Of a stretch of DNA of 64,000 nt, positions 34,785-45,870 are shown in pieces; within the stretch, counting starts at the first letter, position 1, and each line of letters begins with the position of its first letter. The stretch is from Anaspis maculata. Its lineage: Eukaryota; Arthropoda; Insecta; Coleoptera; Scraptiidae. Both the position numbers and the translations under genes were made by a program. Under the pieces are notes generated by a model that saw only the letters and a list, made by a program, of their open reading frames with translations, made no database searches and was not told the origin of the DNA. Location of the stretch: the NCBI GenBank assembly GCA_949128115.1, contig OX421962.1, positions 57,763,787-57,827,786 of the forward strand. Direction: 5' to 3'.

Positions 34785-35348
34785 TACAGGGTGCTTAATT
34801 AAAAATTTTTGAAATTGATATCGGAAACGAGCAGACGTAGAGGAAAAATCTGTTTTGTCTTAGATCTGTTGCAGTTTTGATCGTGAAATCTGCCGTTAAC
34901 TTGATGAAACACTTTTTTTCAATTCTCGAAATCAATAAAAATTCAATAAACAAAGAAAATTTCATTGAGACATTGACGAATAATTTGCCGGCCTCATCAT
35001 TCTAGTGATCCGGTGGTTTCGTAACACCTCGTAACCAGGATGGCTCGATGTGGGCGAGCATTATTATCGACTTGATGAAAATACGCCCGTAGTTTTCGGC
35101 AAATGGGACAACATGAGAGAGGATGCATAGATCCCTGTATCTCACTGCATTCATTCATTTGTTTTCTAAGATCACCAATTTTGTCCTGTCGTTTAAGGTG
35201 GCCTCTGTCCATGCAGTAACACCGCCTCCGCCAAATGCCACCTGGGGTTCGACAGTTCGTGCAACAGATCTAAGGCAAAAAAGATTTTTTCTCCACGTCT
35301 GCTCGTTTGCGATATCAATTTCAAACATTTTCAATGAAGCACTCTGTA
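34785..35348. mobile_element. inner Tc1/mariner-like element, TACAGGGTGCTT ends, deleted
   Basis: Ends tacagggtgctt / aagcactctgta, with inverted arms of about 120 bp (ttgaaattgatatcg, aaacgagcagacgt, gatctgttgca) around a unique centre. It lies at the dyad of the middle LIR. The centre encodes a remnant of a transposase on the minus strand, which ties the TACAGGGTG terminus to the Tc1/mariner superfamily. Confidence 0.8.
34990..35235 (-). pseudogene. Tc1/mariner-like transposase core remnant
   Basis: Minus-strand translation in two frames gives GGGGVTAWTEATL, MNAVRYRDLCILSHVVPFAE, then (frame change) DNNARPHRAILVTRCYE. NAVRYRD.L......PFA and the second-Asp motif DN.RPH.A are hallmarks of Tc1-like DDE transposases, in correct order and spacing. 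The N-terminal DNA-binding domain and the C-terminal catalytic part are deleted. A frameshift lies between the blocks. Confidence 0.8.
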
Positions 35349-36183
35349 GGAAAATTTGCTGATGCTGCAGGAAATGATGCAGTAGTTGTTTTACAGTTGT
35401 TGTACAGTGCAGGAAGAAAAAGTGTTTATTAGGGCCGCAACATGCTCACATGTTCCTGCCTTGTCAAAGGTTACAGACGAACGAAGAAATTGGCAGCCCT
35501 GAGTGTCATTTACGTCAAGTTCTTTCATAAAAAAGTTTGTCTAGCCATATAATGCATTCCTTTCTTTGAATGCCGTACCTACATGAGCACTGGGGAGACC
35601 GGAAAATCGGCGTGAAAAAATGTGGTGGTACAAAAAAAAATTCAAAACTTTTGAAAAAAACCGCACTAGGATCAAAATTTGAAAACCGTTCAGAGATATT
35701 GATATGTGCTTTTCAAAACTGCACTCAGAAAAAATCGGTCCAATTTTTTCTCACAAAAGCGGGGCGGCATTGAATAATGTGGACCGGTTTTGCACTTCTT
35801 CTGTTTCCACCCTGTATGGCCCATTCAACGTCGTTGAACCCCTATACCATCCAAGTATCTTACAGCCAAAAGAACACGCTATCCAGCATGACCACGATTT
35901 CCAAAATCGGTCCATTTTTTCCCGAGTTATCCACATTTGAAGTGAGGAAAAATTTTCGAGTGAATCACTCCAATTGTTGCCCAGTTTATAATATTTGCTG
36001 GAGACTCCGACGCGAGAATAAGACGCAAACCTGTATGTATAGTTGGCGGAGGAGCTGAATATTTCAGAACGGGACACCTCTTCTTGACTCGCCCTCGCCT
36101 AGTAATCCCACATTATTGTGAACTCCGTTACCGTTTCAAAAATACGGCCTCTTGCCGGAATACTCCCGAATCTAGGTAAGTAG

Positions 36184-37194
36184 GTACTAGGTTTTTCTAT
36201 ATCTTTCGTGATTAGTGACAGACACCTGTTTGTCCAGCATAACGGTTGTAGGTCTAGTGAGTTCCTTCAGCCATCGGGTGTGCCACAGGGTTCTAATCTT
36301 AGTCCTGAGCTTTTTGATATATATGCTGACATAGTAGCTAATCTATCTGTGGAACATTTATTATATGCCGATGATCTGAAGATATTTTGCAGAATTGATG
36401 ATCGCGCCGACTGTCGGTTACTTCAGGCAAATCTTGACTTGGTTGATGAGTGGCGCAAAGCTAATTTTCTGTCACTAAATGCCTCGAAGTGCTACGTACA
36501 GTCTTACACTCGGAAGCGCAACCCAACTTTCTATGACTACAACCTGGGCGAGTACACTCTTTCCAGACCTGGCAGCGTGAGAGATCTTGGTGTTTGTTTT
36601 GACCCAGAGCTTTCCTTCAGAATGCACATAAACGATGTCGTCAAATCGGCGTTCAAAAGTCTGGGTTTTGTCATCCGAAACTCAAGGGACTTTGCGGATG
36701 TGGCCACGCTTCGTCTGCTGTACTGCACGTTTGTCAGGTCGAAGCTTGAGTATGCTTCTATTATTTGGAGCCCCCTATATAAGACTCATATTAACAGCCT
36801 AGAGAGAGTGCAGCGAAGATTTTTGAAATTTCTGTCCTTCAGGTTGGACAGTGTCTATCCTCCTAGGGGTTTCCCTAACAGTGAGCTGCAGAACAGGTTC
36901 CACTTACAGAGTTTGAACAATCGCAGGGCTGCCCACTCCGTTATTTACCTGCACAAGATTCTTTTTGGGGGAGTTGACTGCGCTGAGATTCTGAGCAGGA
37001 TTGACTTTCGCGTGCCTGGTGCTCATTTGAGATCAAAAGCTCTGTTTCTGCTGCTTTTTGCCAGAACAAATCTTATGGCATCTTCTCCTCTCAGCAGGAT
37101 GTACTCAAATCACAGCTTGATCGAGAATGAAGTCGACACCCTGTTCTGCACTCCTGCTTCTGTATATGCTGCCTTCTCTAAACTCGACCTGTAA
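36184..37194 (+). pseudogene. 5'-truncated non-LTR retrotransposon reverse transcriptase
   Basis: A 328-codon open frame, the longest in the window. It covers RT from the SGVPQGSNLSPELFDIYADI block (about 36275) through the catalytic LLYADDLKIF (YADD, about 36364), LNASKCYVQSYTRK, the GVCFDPELSFRMHI thumb region, SKLEYASIIWSPLYKTHI and LERVQRRFLKFL to a natural stop. Upstream RT motifs, the endonuclease and ORF1 are absent, so it is truncated near 36184, as is usual for incomplete target-primed reverse transcription. A (TAA)n tail follows 30 bp after the stop. Family: Jockey/CR1-type group (exact clade not determined). The frame is intact, so insertion is fairly recent. Confidence 0.9.
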
Positions 37195-37225
37195 TTGGGC
37201 TCTGACCTGTTGGTCGTTTTAATCA

Positions 37226-37226
37226 C

Positions 37227-37275
<49 letters not shown>
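37226..37275 (+). repeat. (TAA)n tail of the non-LTR element
   Basis: About 16 uninterrupted TAA units end the retrotransposon copy. They fit the 3' simple-repeat tail of several non-LTR clades. Confidence 0.9.
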
Positions 37276-37381
37276 TAGAAAACAGACTGGCAACAGATGC
37301 TGGAATATACCGGATAATGCAAAGAACGGCTTTGGGTCGAGGCCAGGCAGTGGCGTGGAGTTGAGGTTAGCAACAAGTGTA

Positions 37382-38171
37382 TACAGGGTGTCCCAGCTAA
37401 AACAATCCAGCGCGATTTTCTCAGGGAATATCAAGGCAACAAAATTTTTTCCATTGGGGGAAAGCCTGACCTTTGAGCCTTCTTTTGAGGTGGCGCCGAT
37501 GCTTATAGGTGCTCTGGTTTCCAAGAAAATGCAATTTCAATTGGGCGAGTCACAAGAATTCGAGAATTCATGATCGACAAAACAAAATGCTTCTGATGAA
37601 AAAAAAGATCCTCTTTCTCTTGGTTTTCCATTGATGTGTTGCCGATGTCTGTACCTGGCCCAGTAAGCCAGATATTCTGCCTCACAGTCTGGCAAACACA
37701 ATAATCAGAATTCATGACGTCACCAATCACACACTAGTTTACTTCAACACTAGTCGTTACTAGGACTTTTTCACTTACCATACCTGGATTCACCATAGCA
37801 ATGAACACTGGCTGATCATTCATCAAAATCAACAAGTGTGTGATCGGTGACATCGTCATGAATTTCGATTATTGTGTTTGCTGGGCTGTAAGAAGGCAGA
37901 ATATCTGGCTTACTGGGCCAGGTACAGACATCGGCGACACATCAATGGAAAGCCCAGAGAAAGAGGATTTTTCTTCCTCTAAAGTATTTTGTTTTGTCGG
38001 TCATGAATTTTTGAATTCTTGTGACTTGCCCGCTTAAAACTGCATTTTCTTGGAAACTACAGCACCTACAAGCATCGGCGCCCTCAAAAGAAAGCTAAGG
38101 GGTCAGGCTTCCCCCAATTGAGACATTTTTTTGGTTGCCTTGTTGCTTTGTTTTAGCTGGGACACCCTGTA
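37382..38171. mobile_element. 790-bp LIR, TACAGGGTGTCCCAGC ends
   Basis: Ends tacagggtgtcccagctaaa / tttagctgggacaccctgta. Arms of about 350 bp share cagacatcggcgacac-type blocks, ctggcccagtaagccagat and cacacaataatc-type words, with the dyad near 37776. A strong, nearly intact LIR. Confidence 0.9.
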
Positions 38172-38689
38172 CCTATAGCACTCGGAAGTTGAGAGCAATA
38201 ATATTATTCGCATTGTGAATTGTGAATGAGTAGGTATAACGCAGTAATGAATAGTAATAGTGTGTGACAAGCGGTAAGATGATTTGTGTGATTTTCACAA
38301 GTACACGGTCACTTGTTGTAGAGTGTTCGCGGGCCAATTCGTAGTTGCAAAGCGAGAACTACTAGCCCTGACGAGACATCTGCAGAGGTTTGGAAATCAA
38401 TCTGAAACTGAGGCATGGTTCTGCTGTCCCCCTGAAGGCTTCGAAGTTGTGTTGAAAGCAAGAGGGAAGTTGCGTGAATCAATTACGATTCAAGAAATCC
38501 GTTTTGCCAATTTCATTGGTGCCGAGATTTTAAAGTTTTGCCAAGATATTATCATTACGTTCACTTCGTTTCAGATAAGCTTGCGCCAAGCAACCGGTAC
38601 AGTTTCAATTCGAATCTGAAATGCAAATATTGTCTTGGATGTTTGGGGCATGTGTCCAGTTTTCTTGGATCCACAGATCAACTGTTCAG
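38172..38689. other. possible 5' part of the gypsy relic, not resolved
   Basis: A frame of about 110 codons at 38284-38619 contains VAKRELLALTRHLQRF but no secure domain. It may be gag-protease linker DNA of the following gypsy relic. Confidence 0.3.
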
Positions 38690-39510
38690 TTTGATCACTA
38701 AACCATTCAGCTCACCAGACGTAAAAGTCTTGATGATTTACTCGAAGAACATCGCGGCGCGTTTTTCCCGGAAGCCGAAGCAACCCCCTTCGTGGAACAC
38801 GACATCAATCTGACCGATTCGACTTCAATGGCGGTACCGCCTTGCCGATTGTCTCTAGCCAAAAGAGCTGACCTACAAGCTGAGATCGATACACTCATGG
38901 ATCAGGGTATATCATTGAACAAAGTAATTCTCCGTCTGTCTTCTCATTACAGTGTCACTATCAAAAGCCAAAGGTAAATTACGATTATGCATTGACTTTC
39001 CAAAGCGAACAACATTACCGTACTTGAATATACACTGTCACGTATCGATGATTTCTTACACGAGTACAAGAATTCAGAGGTAATGGTATACTTCTACTGC
39101 CCATCTCTCAGCAAACGTGTTCCTAGTTGGTTTAGACGTTTTGTTTGAGACTTCACTCGTATCTCACGTCCGTTGAGGGATCTCACAAAGAAAAATGCTG
39201 TCTGGTCATGGAAACTTTCCCAGGAGGAAGCATTCTGAAGCACCTTGAATCAATGCCTCACGTCTCCGCCTGTTTTGAGACATGCCGATTCAAACTAGCC
39301 ATTATTCATTGTCACGCATGTGTCATATCAGCCTATGCCGTTGGGACATGTCTCCTAGGCCCATTAAATTTTCATCTCATCTATACTCCTCCCGGCCTAA
39401 TGCAACCACACAACGACCGAACGCGAAGCCTTGGCTTTGGTTTTCGCTGTTCGGAAATTTCGAGGCTACCTCGATGACGCTACCAGTATATCCCTACGTC
39501 TGCTACAGGC
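38690..39510 (+). pseudogene. Ty3/gypsy pol relic (RT start to RNase H)
   Basis: Blocks in order: LDDLLEEHRGAFFPEAEA; HDINLTDSTSMAVPPCRLS with LAKRADLQAEIDTLMDQGI (the gypsy RT entry block H.I.L.....P.R.S...... I..L...GI); GKLRLCIDF in a shifted frame (39 kb, the G..R.C.DY motif); then, after a deletion of the catalytic region, SRPLRDLTKKNAVWSW and QEEAF; TSPPVLRHAD; and TTERE with ALALVFAVRKFRGYL (RNase H, about 39410-39470). Multiple frameshifts and stops. No LTRs identified. Confidence 0.75.
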
Positions 39511-41439
39511 CGTTTGGTAGAATGGGCGATGTTACTACAAATATTTGACATCTCGCCTTGTGTCCCGCTTCCTGTGAATATTTTTCCAACATTTCTGGAC
39601 CAAAATGCTGCGAGGTCTCAATGTCAACTTTTGGACTTTGCGATTTGGGAATGTAAAAATGATGATTATTGATTGTACCAACAAACTCCGATTTCAAAAA
39701 AATGTAAGTACAATCGTCAATCATATCCATGTTTACCAGATCCAGGGAAACAAAGACAGTCACGATGACATGCGGACACGTTTTAAAAACTACACAGCAC
39801 GCCAATGGGACATTAAAAACATATTAGCCGTCTCATACAATTTTAATTCTAAACCACCCTTCTTTTAATGGATTACTGCAATGTGAGGTTCCTGCGAGCT
39901 CTAGTTATTTCTATTTCCTGTCTAAAAACTTGAACATACTGTTCTAAATCTTTGCAATGGGGTGTTCTGAAAAAATATATTGATTTTATTTAAATGAGTT
40001 TTCATACAGTTTCTGATCTAAATGTTCATCTCATAAAAACGCGTTTCTTTTTCCGTTTTTTTTTTAAACAACTTTTGATCTTGTGAACACACTTGGTCAA
40101 CCTCCAGGTGCAGACCAAACGTGATCTACTATAAAATTTGGACGTCTTTGAATTCACGTCATGAATCACTTTTGAAGTCTGAATCGGAACTTCAAATCTC
40201 TTAAAAGCTGCCATTTATTGTTGGTTAAACTGTTGGCGTTGTTCTGATCCGAGTCCTAATGATGTTCAACCATAAAAGTTGAGCAACAAATTGTACCTTT
40301 TCATGTAACGCCTTCTCTAGCGCTCTTGGGGCTCCAATATCATGATGTCACGCTTAGTTTACATGATTTTTTCAGGCCTAAATGAACGCAAAAAATTACA
40401 TGTCAGCGCTACGATGACTCTAGTATTTGAATTCATTTTTTCCAACGCCCGGCGCCCGTGCAAGACCCTATTCATTTTGTGCATCCAGTTTTGGTACTTC
40501 GGAACACAATAAACTCTCAATAATTTATCAAAGGAGTGAATATACAATAGGAACATGCTACAAATGCTCCCTGCTTTAGTTGCACAGTGTAAAATTTGAA
40601 AGCTCGCAAGCTTCTGCACTAACATTACAATACACGGCGTGGGGAATTCTAACAGTTTACATCCTGTATGCAAGCTGAATGGAACTGGCTATTATATTTT
40701 CTCCTACAGCAGCAGAGAATGGATAGCACGAAGTGCACGTCGGGCGTTAGTAAGTATATTATACTAACGCTACTCTACTACTGACACAGTATACTGCCGA
40801 CCTTTAATGCGCCGATTTAAATTCAGTTCTTGAGTGCGATAATTGCCTCAGTTATACACGATGTCTCCAAAATGTCAGCATTTCAGAGATATATATTCTT
40901 CTTTCTTGCCTCTGCACTGGAACTTGAGTTTATTCTGCCACCAACTGGACTCACCGAGCCAAAATGTGATGTTTGGATGTTTGACGGTAGGACCAAGCAC
41001 TGGGCTAGCATACACGCCGTTCATTTAGACATCGCCAGATAGCCCCGGATAGTCTGAACTCTGAACCTACATGAAAATGATATGATATGATATTTTTAAA
41101 TCGACAGTAAATACGGAGAGAGTTGTTTTTGGAGTGAAACTTCTATTCTCGCGCCTAGATCACAACACACAACTAACGCAGAACCACACATGGGAGTGAA
41201 ATTAGTTCATAGCATTGTAACGAACGCCTGTAACGTTGTCTTGTCTGACCTTGGGGCGACCAGCGTCGTCCCAGGAAATAGAAGAATAAGCTGTTGCAGC
41301 GTTCGCCGCGATCGGTTCTATTTTTTCCTAATCGCCGACACTGGACTGCTCTTCGTGTTGTCGTACTGTTGGCCCGACAGGAATGGTTCTCGACTTGGCT
41401 TGAATAGATTCGAGCGGATGTATTTTATTATAGCGGTAA
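39511..41439. other. no gene found
   Basis: AT-rich. A small inverted word gcgttagtaagtata / tatactaacgc lies at about 40744-40769. ATGATATGATATGATA-type run near 41075-41095. Nothing else recognised. Confidence 0.45.
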
Positions 41440-42401
41440 TACAGGGTGGTGGAAATTTCGATGCTCACCATTGGTATCTCGGAAACGGTAAGAGATACGA
41501 GGTTGGTTGAATTAGAGAAAAGTTGCGCATTTTTGTGGCAATTGAGAATCTGTAACGAAACTTTAAATATTTTGATTGGTTCCCGATTTATCACGAAAAA
41601 ACTAAAAATTCTGATTTCAGAAATAATTTTTTATCTTCCCAATCATTCAAGCTATTTCAATCAAACTTGGTACCATGCGATCAACAAAATTCGGAATTGA
41701 GGTAGGCTGTGACCTGGTCAAATTTCAGGATGTCAAGCTGCTTTCGGCCAGAGCACAGCCTACCCCAATTCCGAATTTTGTTGATTGCATGGTAGTTTTA
41801 TGTTTTTGATCACTCCGAGTCGAATAATGTTGACAAAAATTTTCCAGACCTTCTAGATTTCAAATTATGATAGTCAACTTTTATTTTTCTTATGGCCGCC
41901 ATATTGGATTTTTGCACAGATAGAGAAAAAAATTAGCCTTCCGGATTAGTAGCCAACATGTTCTTTTTATGATTTTTAAGCGTCAAATTTTGAAATTTTT
42001 GTAAATTATCGACAAAATCGGGAATGCTTCAAAAAACAATTGGAATATTATCAATAGCAACAACAAGAGAGTGACAGATGGTGACGTATCTAACTTCTTG
42101 ATCTGTTTTTTTTTTGCCCTGCATCAACTACTAGGTTATTGGCAGGTTTTTCTGTGGGGGTTTTTCAGTAACGATAACAACGAATACATTTTTGGAACAG
42201 TGAGAAAGTCTGGATATTTGTGTTTGTCCAATCTGCAATTTTTCTGGCTATGTTAATGTGATAATAAAGGGCAAAAACTCCTATGGCCCGTGCAGGCCGA
42301 TAAGGGGAAAAACATTAATTTTTTTTTAATTTTTGATTCTCTATCATCTTTTTAAATTGATGTATCAATTTAAAGAGTATCAAAAACTGGACCACCCTGT
42401 A
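41440..42401. mobile_element. 962-bp TACAGGGTGGT element with nested hairpin MITE
   Basis: Ends tacagggtggtgg / ccaccctgta. Unlike the others it is not self-palindromic. Its partner is an inverted partial copy at 43737-44388. The interior has coding-like words but no recognised protein. It contains copy B of the 120-bp hairpin (41673-41792). Confidence 0.7.
41673..41792. mobile_element. 120-bp hairpin MITE, CCATGCG family, copy B
   Basis: Flanked by TA (41671-41672 and 41793-41794). The inverted partner copy at 44150-44160 reads actaccaagt across the same site with a single TA and no insert: a natural empty site that defines the element ends exactly. Stem ccatgcgatcaacaaaattc; loop inverted relative to copy A. 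Confidence 0.95.
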
Positions 42402-42574
42402 TACTCCAGCTGGCGCTGAATAAATTATTATTTTGAATACTCATGCCTCGACTCATGCTATATCTACCTACTCCTAAACACCTGCTTTAATCGCTAGGCG
42501 CAGCAACCAAACCTCTTGACCAAAAATAAAAGAAGATAAGTAAAAAGCTATTGAAGGCCTGGGAAAATGGAAAG

Positions 42575-42690
42575 GAAGTCAGGAGGAAGTCCGAGGAAGT
42601 CCAAGGAATTCAGGAGGAAGTCAGATGAAGTCAGGAGGAAGTCCGAGGAAGTCATGGGAAGTCAAGAGGAGTTCAGAGGAAGTAGGGGGA
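42575..42690 (+). repeat. degenerate purine-rich tandem repeat
   Basis: About ten variants of AGGAAGTC / GGAGGAAGTCCGAGGAAGTC arranged head to tail, with strong strand asymmetry (G+A rich). A frame crosses it by virtue of the repeat and is not considered a gene. Confidence 0.8.
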
Positions 42691-42911
42691 ACCCTTTCCA
42701 AGAGAGGAACTCTTTTGTACAAATTCTCGTTGCGGTCAACCCCTCGGTACCTATACCTAAGGAACCTACGAGGCACGCATATGCCATTGTGACGGAGGTG
42801 GTGCAGCACCAATTTGAATAACAAAAAAATTATTTTCTCACTACTAGCTGTGAAGTAGGCCGTTATTGACCTGCTTAGAGGTCGTGAAGTGATTTTTCAC
42901 AACCAGTAGGC

Positions 42912-42990
42912 TGACTGTCACATTATTAACCGCCTGTCACTATTATTAACCTCCTGTCACATTATTAACCTCCTGTCAGTACTGTCACAT
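42912..42990 (+). repeat. tandem repeat of ~20 bp (CTGTCACATTATTAAC)
   Basis: Four imperfect units of ctgtcacattattaacctc, the last one broken. Confidence 0.8.
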
Positions 42991-43046
42991 TCCATATTCT
43001 TAAAAAATCGTTACAAATCAGGATTTAATGTTGGCTAGTAGTAAGA

Positions 43047-43177
43047 GAAATAGTATATAAACCATCACGGTTGTGAACTCTGTTATAGCTTTGGCGCCCA
43101 GCTGCGCTTTGGGATTTAAACAGGCGCCTCAGCTATAACAGCATCCTTCACAACCTTGGTATATAATATACTATTTC
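43047..43177. mobile_element. 131-bp hairpin MITE, GAAATAGTATAT ends
   Basis: Arms gaaatagtatataaacc and ggtatataatatactatttc, then gttgtgaa / ttcacaac, gttatagct / agctataac and ggcgcc repeated inverted. It shares the word ccttggtatataatatact with the hairpin at 24606-24748. Confidence 0.75.
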
Positions 43178-43192
43178 CTATTCATCATTCAT

Positions 43193-43218
43193 TTGTTTAT
43201 TTATTTATTTATTATTTA
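43193..43218. repeat. (TTTA)n microsatellite
   Basis: Consecutive TTTA units with one variant. Confidence 0.8.
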
Positions 43219-43358
43219 CATCCTAATTATACATTATAACTTTAATGTGTATTTTAACTCCATTGTTATGTATAATTATTGTCGTAGTGGTGTTTTCTAC
43301 GATTTACGACGACGGTGACAAAAGTGACGGATTGTGTGCAATTGACGTATCTAACTTC

Positions 43359-43588
43359 TTAATCGTGTTTTGTGATGTTTATCGAGAGTTAATAAATGAA
43401 ATGAGTCAAGGGTGCCTGTGAATTAAAAACGTCTGTCGAAACTAGGGTAACCCTACTCCTTTTGTAATAAATTTGTCAAACTTCAACAAGAACGATTCTA
43501 GTTCCGACAGACGTTTTCAAACTCACAGACACCCTTGACTCATTCAATTTATGAACTCTCGGTACAAACAAGCACAAAACACGATTAA
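43359..43588. mobile_element. 230-bp LIR, TTAATCGTGTTTTG ends
   Basis: Arms ttaatcgtgttttgtg / cacaaaacacgattaa, then gagagtt..aatgagtcaagggtg and cgtctgtcg, mirrored around about 43473. The TTAA ends may include a TTAA or TA target. Confidence 0.85.
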
Positions 43589-43736
43589 AGCCCGACACGA
43601 TGTCCCGGGTTGAAATCCACACTGGGCCAGATGGACTTTTTCACGCGTTTCCTAGTACTGGGGCATCTACTATCGTGCGGTGATGCCCCGGGAAAAGGGA
43701 TGAAACGAGAAAGCCATCGAAACGAAACCACACTGA

Positions 43737-44388
43737 TTAATCCTCACTGTTCCAAAAATGTATTCGTTGTTATCGTTACTGAAAAACCCCCACAGAAAAA
43801 CCTGCCAATAACCTAGTAGTTGATGCAGGGCAAAAAAAAAACAGATCAAGAAGTTAGATACGTCACCATCTGTCACTCTCTTGTTGTTGCTATTGATAAT
43901 ATTTCAATTGTTTTTTGAAGCATTCCCGATTTTGTCAATAATTTACAAAAATTTCAAAATTTGACGCTTAAAAATCATAAAAAGAACATGTTGGCTACTA
44001 ATTCGGAAGGCTAATTTTTTTCTCTATCTGTGCAAAAATCCAATATGGCGGCCATAAGAAAAATAAAAGTTGACTATCATAATTTGAAATCTAGAAGGTC
44101 TGGAAAATTTTTGTCAACATTATTCGACTCGGAGTGATCAAAAACATGAAACTACCAAGTTTGATTGAAATAGCTTGAATGGTTGGAAAGATGAAAAATA
44201 ATTTCTGAAATCAGAATTTTTAGTTTTTTCGTGATAAATCGGGAACCAATCAAAATATTCAAAGTTTCTTTTCAGATTCTCAATCGCCACAAAAATGTGC
44301 AACTTTTCTCTAATTTAACCGACTTCGTATCTCTTACCGTTTCCAAGATACCAATGGTGAGCATCGAAATTTTCACCACCCTTTATAA
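43737..44388. mobile_element. inverted partial copy of the 41440-42401 element
   Basis: It matches the complement of 41440-42207 over about 650 bp, excluding the hairpin insertion, from cctcactgttcc to caccaccctttata. The inner boundary (43737) cuts the element. The outer end is decayed (cacccttta instead of caccctgta). With its partner it makes a 2.9-kb inverted arrangement. Confidence 0.85.
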
Positions 44389-45870
44389 TGATAAACTTGA
44401 ATTTTGAAGGATTTTTTTCATTCCCGCATTTGGTGGGGCTCTCCACTGCCGGTGAGGGAGGTGGCAATTTTTCGGTGGCACGCAGGCGGCAAATAGGCCA
44501 GGCCCGGCCCTGGGTATATTCTTCAACGGACGTTTACAATTCAAAAATTAAATCGAATGCCGCACACCCAAATGTAGACACAACTTTCAGGTACCTATGT
44601 ACCTATTAAGAAGAAAAGCAGGGGTGAATGATTAAAGCCCAGAGGGGAAGAAGAAATTTCGACAATTGAGGCTGAAACAGTTGCTTGATGTTCTAGATGT
44701 CAGCTGATTGTATAGCGATGATATGTATTATACTGGTTTGATAATCAAATTTTTATGTTTGGAAATTGATTTTTGACATTATTCTTCGTTAATTTTTTTG
44801 AATGGTTTGATTTCACCTCAATTAAATGTGACATTCTAAATATAAGTACGGTGGCGAGCACATAGCTGGAAATACTCATATCAATTCTGTCAAAATTTCA
44901 ATTTAACCTACGGCCTTATTTTGATTTGGCGAAGATAATATCTTAGGTACTCTAGAATCACGTAGTTACCTCAAATCACATTCACGAGGTACCTACCTAC
45001 ATACTTATGTAAATACCTATGTATTTCATATTTTTTCAATTAAAATTAATACCGGATCGAGTTTTCCGAACGACATTCTTATACTTTTTGGAGAATATTA
45101 TTGATGAAAATAGATATCTGTTGTATTAGGGGTATGAGTGAGACTTCTGTGACGGAGAATGGGAGTTTAAGCGCCGAGCGCAGCGAGAAAAGAAACAAAA
45201 GAAGTCTAATCGTGAAAAAATCATGTCGAAAGTATTCTGCCCTTTGAGGGACTCATAATAAAAATAATCATAAGATTGATAATAAGAAAAACAAGATGAT
45301 ACAAACCGTCAGGGAGCGGAGCGGGAGTACGAAAAGAACACCTCTTCGAACGTTGTTTGCTGATTGATTCATATCTATAGAAGTTTCACTTCTTCCGAGG
45401 ATGACTGTGGTCACGCACCCACGTTTTTTCATAATAATCCCCTACTGACATGATTGCGACCGATGGTATTGACGTGCACAAGCGGTGATCCGCGATCGTT
45501 CAAAATAAATATGACCATGTTCTTATAATGATGCACGGTGGCCCTCTGTAAGACATCCTCCTATATCCTTCGACATATTTTTCGATATTTATTACTCAAC
45601 CCCCTACTAATGAAAGTATCTACTGTGATCGTGCTGGAATTTTTCTTAGATAACCACGGATATATCCGTTTTGTGTTTTTCCAAGGCGACTAAGACCGTT
45701 TCACTGCGAACAAAAAACAGAAGCTATATCTCTTGAGACTTGACTTGTGAAATGTCATTTGAAAGCTCTTGGAAAATGTATTAGGAACAGTCAGTATTCC
45801 TTCAACTGTCACTTGTCAATATGTAATAAAAAAATATCAATGTTTGAAACTCTGACATTGATAACTCCAA
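44389..45870. other. no gene found
   Basis: AT-rich with dense TACCTA/TAGGTA words at 44590-45030. Nothing coding recognised. Confidence 0.5.

Larger units (their letters stand above)
34348..35816. mobile_element. middle LIR, TACAGGGTGG ends
   Basis: Ends tacagggtggaaacaaaaga / tcttctgtttccaccctgta. Arms of about 430 bp share gtgcaaaaccggtcc, tgacgtaaatgacactcagg and caactgtaaaacaactactg. The centre is occupied by the Tc1-like element at 34785-35348. Confidence 0.8.
34260..35900. mobile_element. outermost LIR of a second triple nest
   Basis: Homology between arms extends about 80 bp beyond the TACAGGGTGG ends of the middle element: ggctgtaagatacttggatg / its complement, and ggttcaacga / tcgttgaacc. 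So an older palindrome encloses the middle one. Confidence 0.65.
42402..43046. other. intergenic with two tandem tracts
   Basis: Holds the purine-rich tract and the CTGTCACATTATTAAC tract listed separately. No gene. Confidence 0.5.

Noticed and set aside
42567..42821. 84-codon basic frame rich in SRKSEEVR repeats
   Set aside because: It simply reads through the purine-rich tandem repeat and ends soon after it.
42900..43000. CRISPR-like array (regular short repeats)
   Set aside because: Units are directly adjacent with no unique spacers, in a eukaryotic context. It is a simple tandem repeat.
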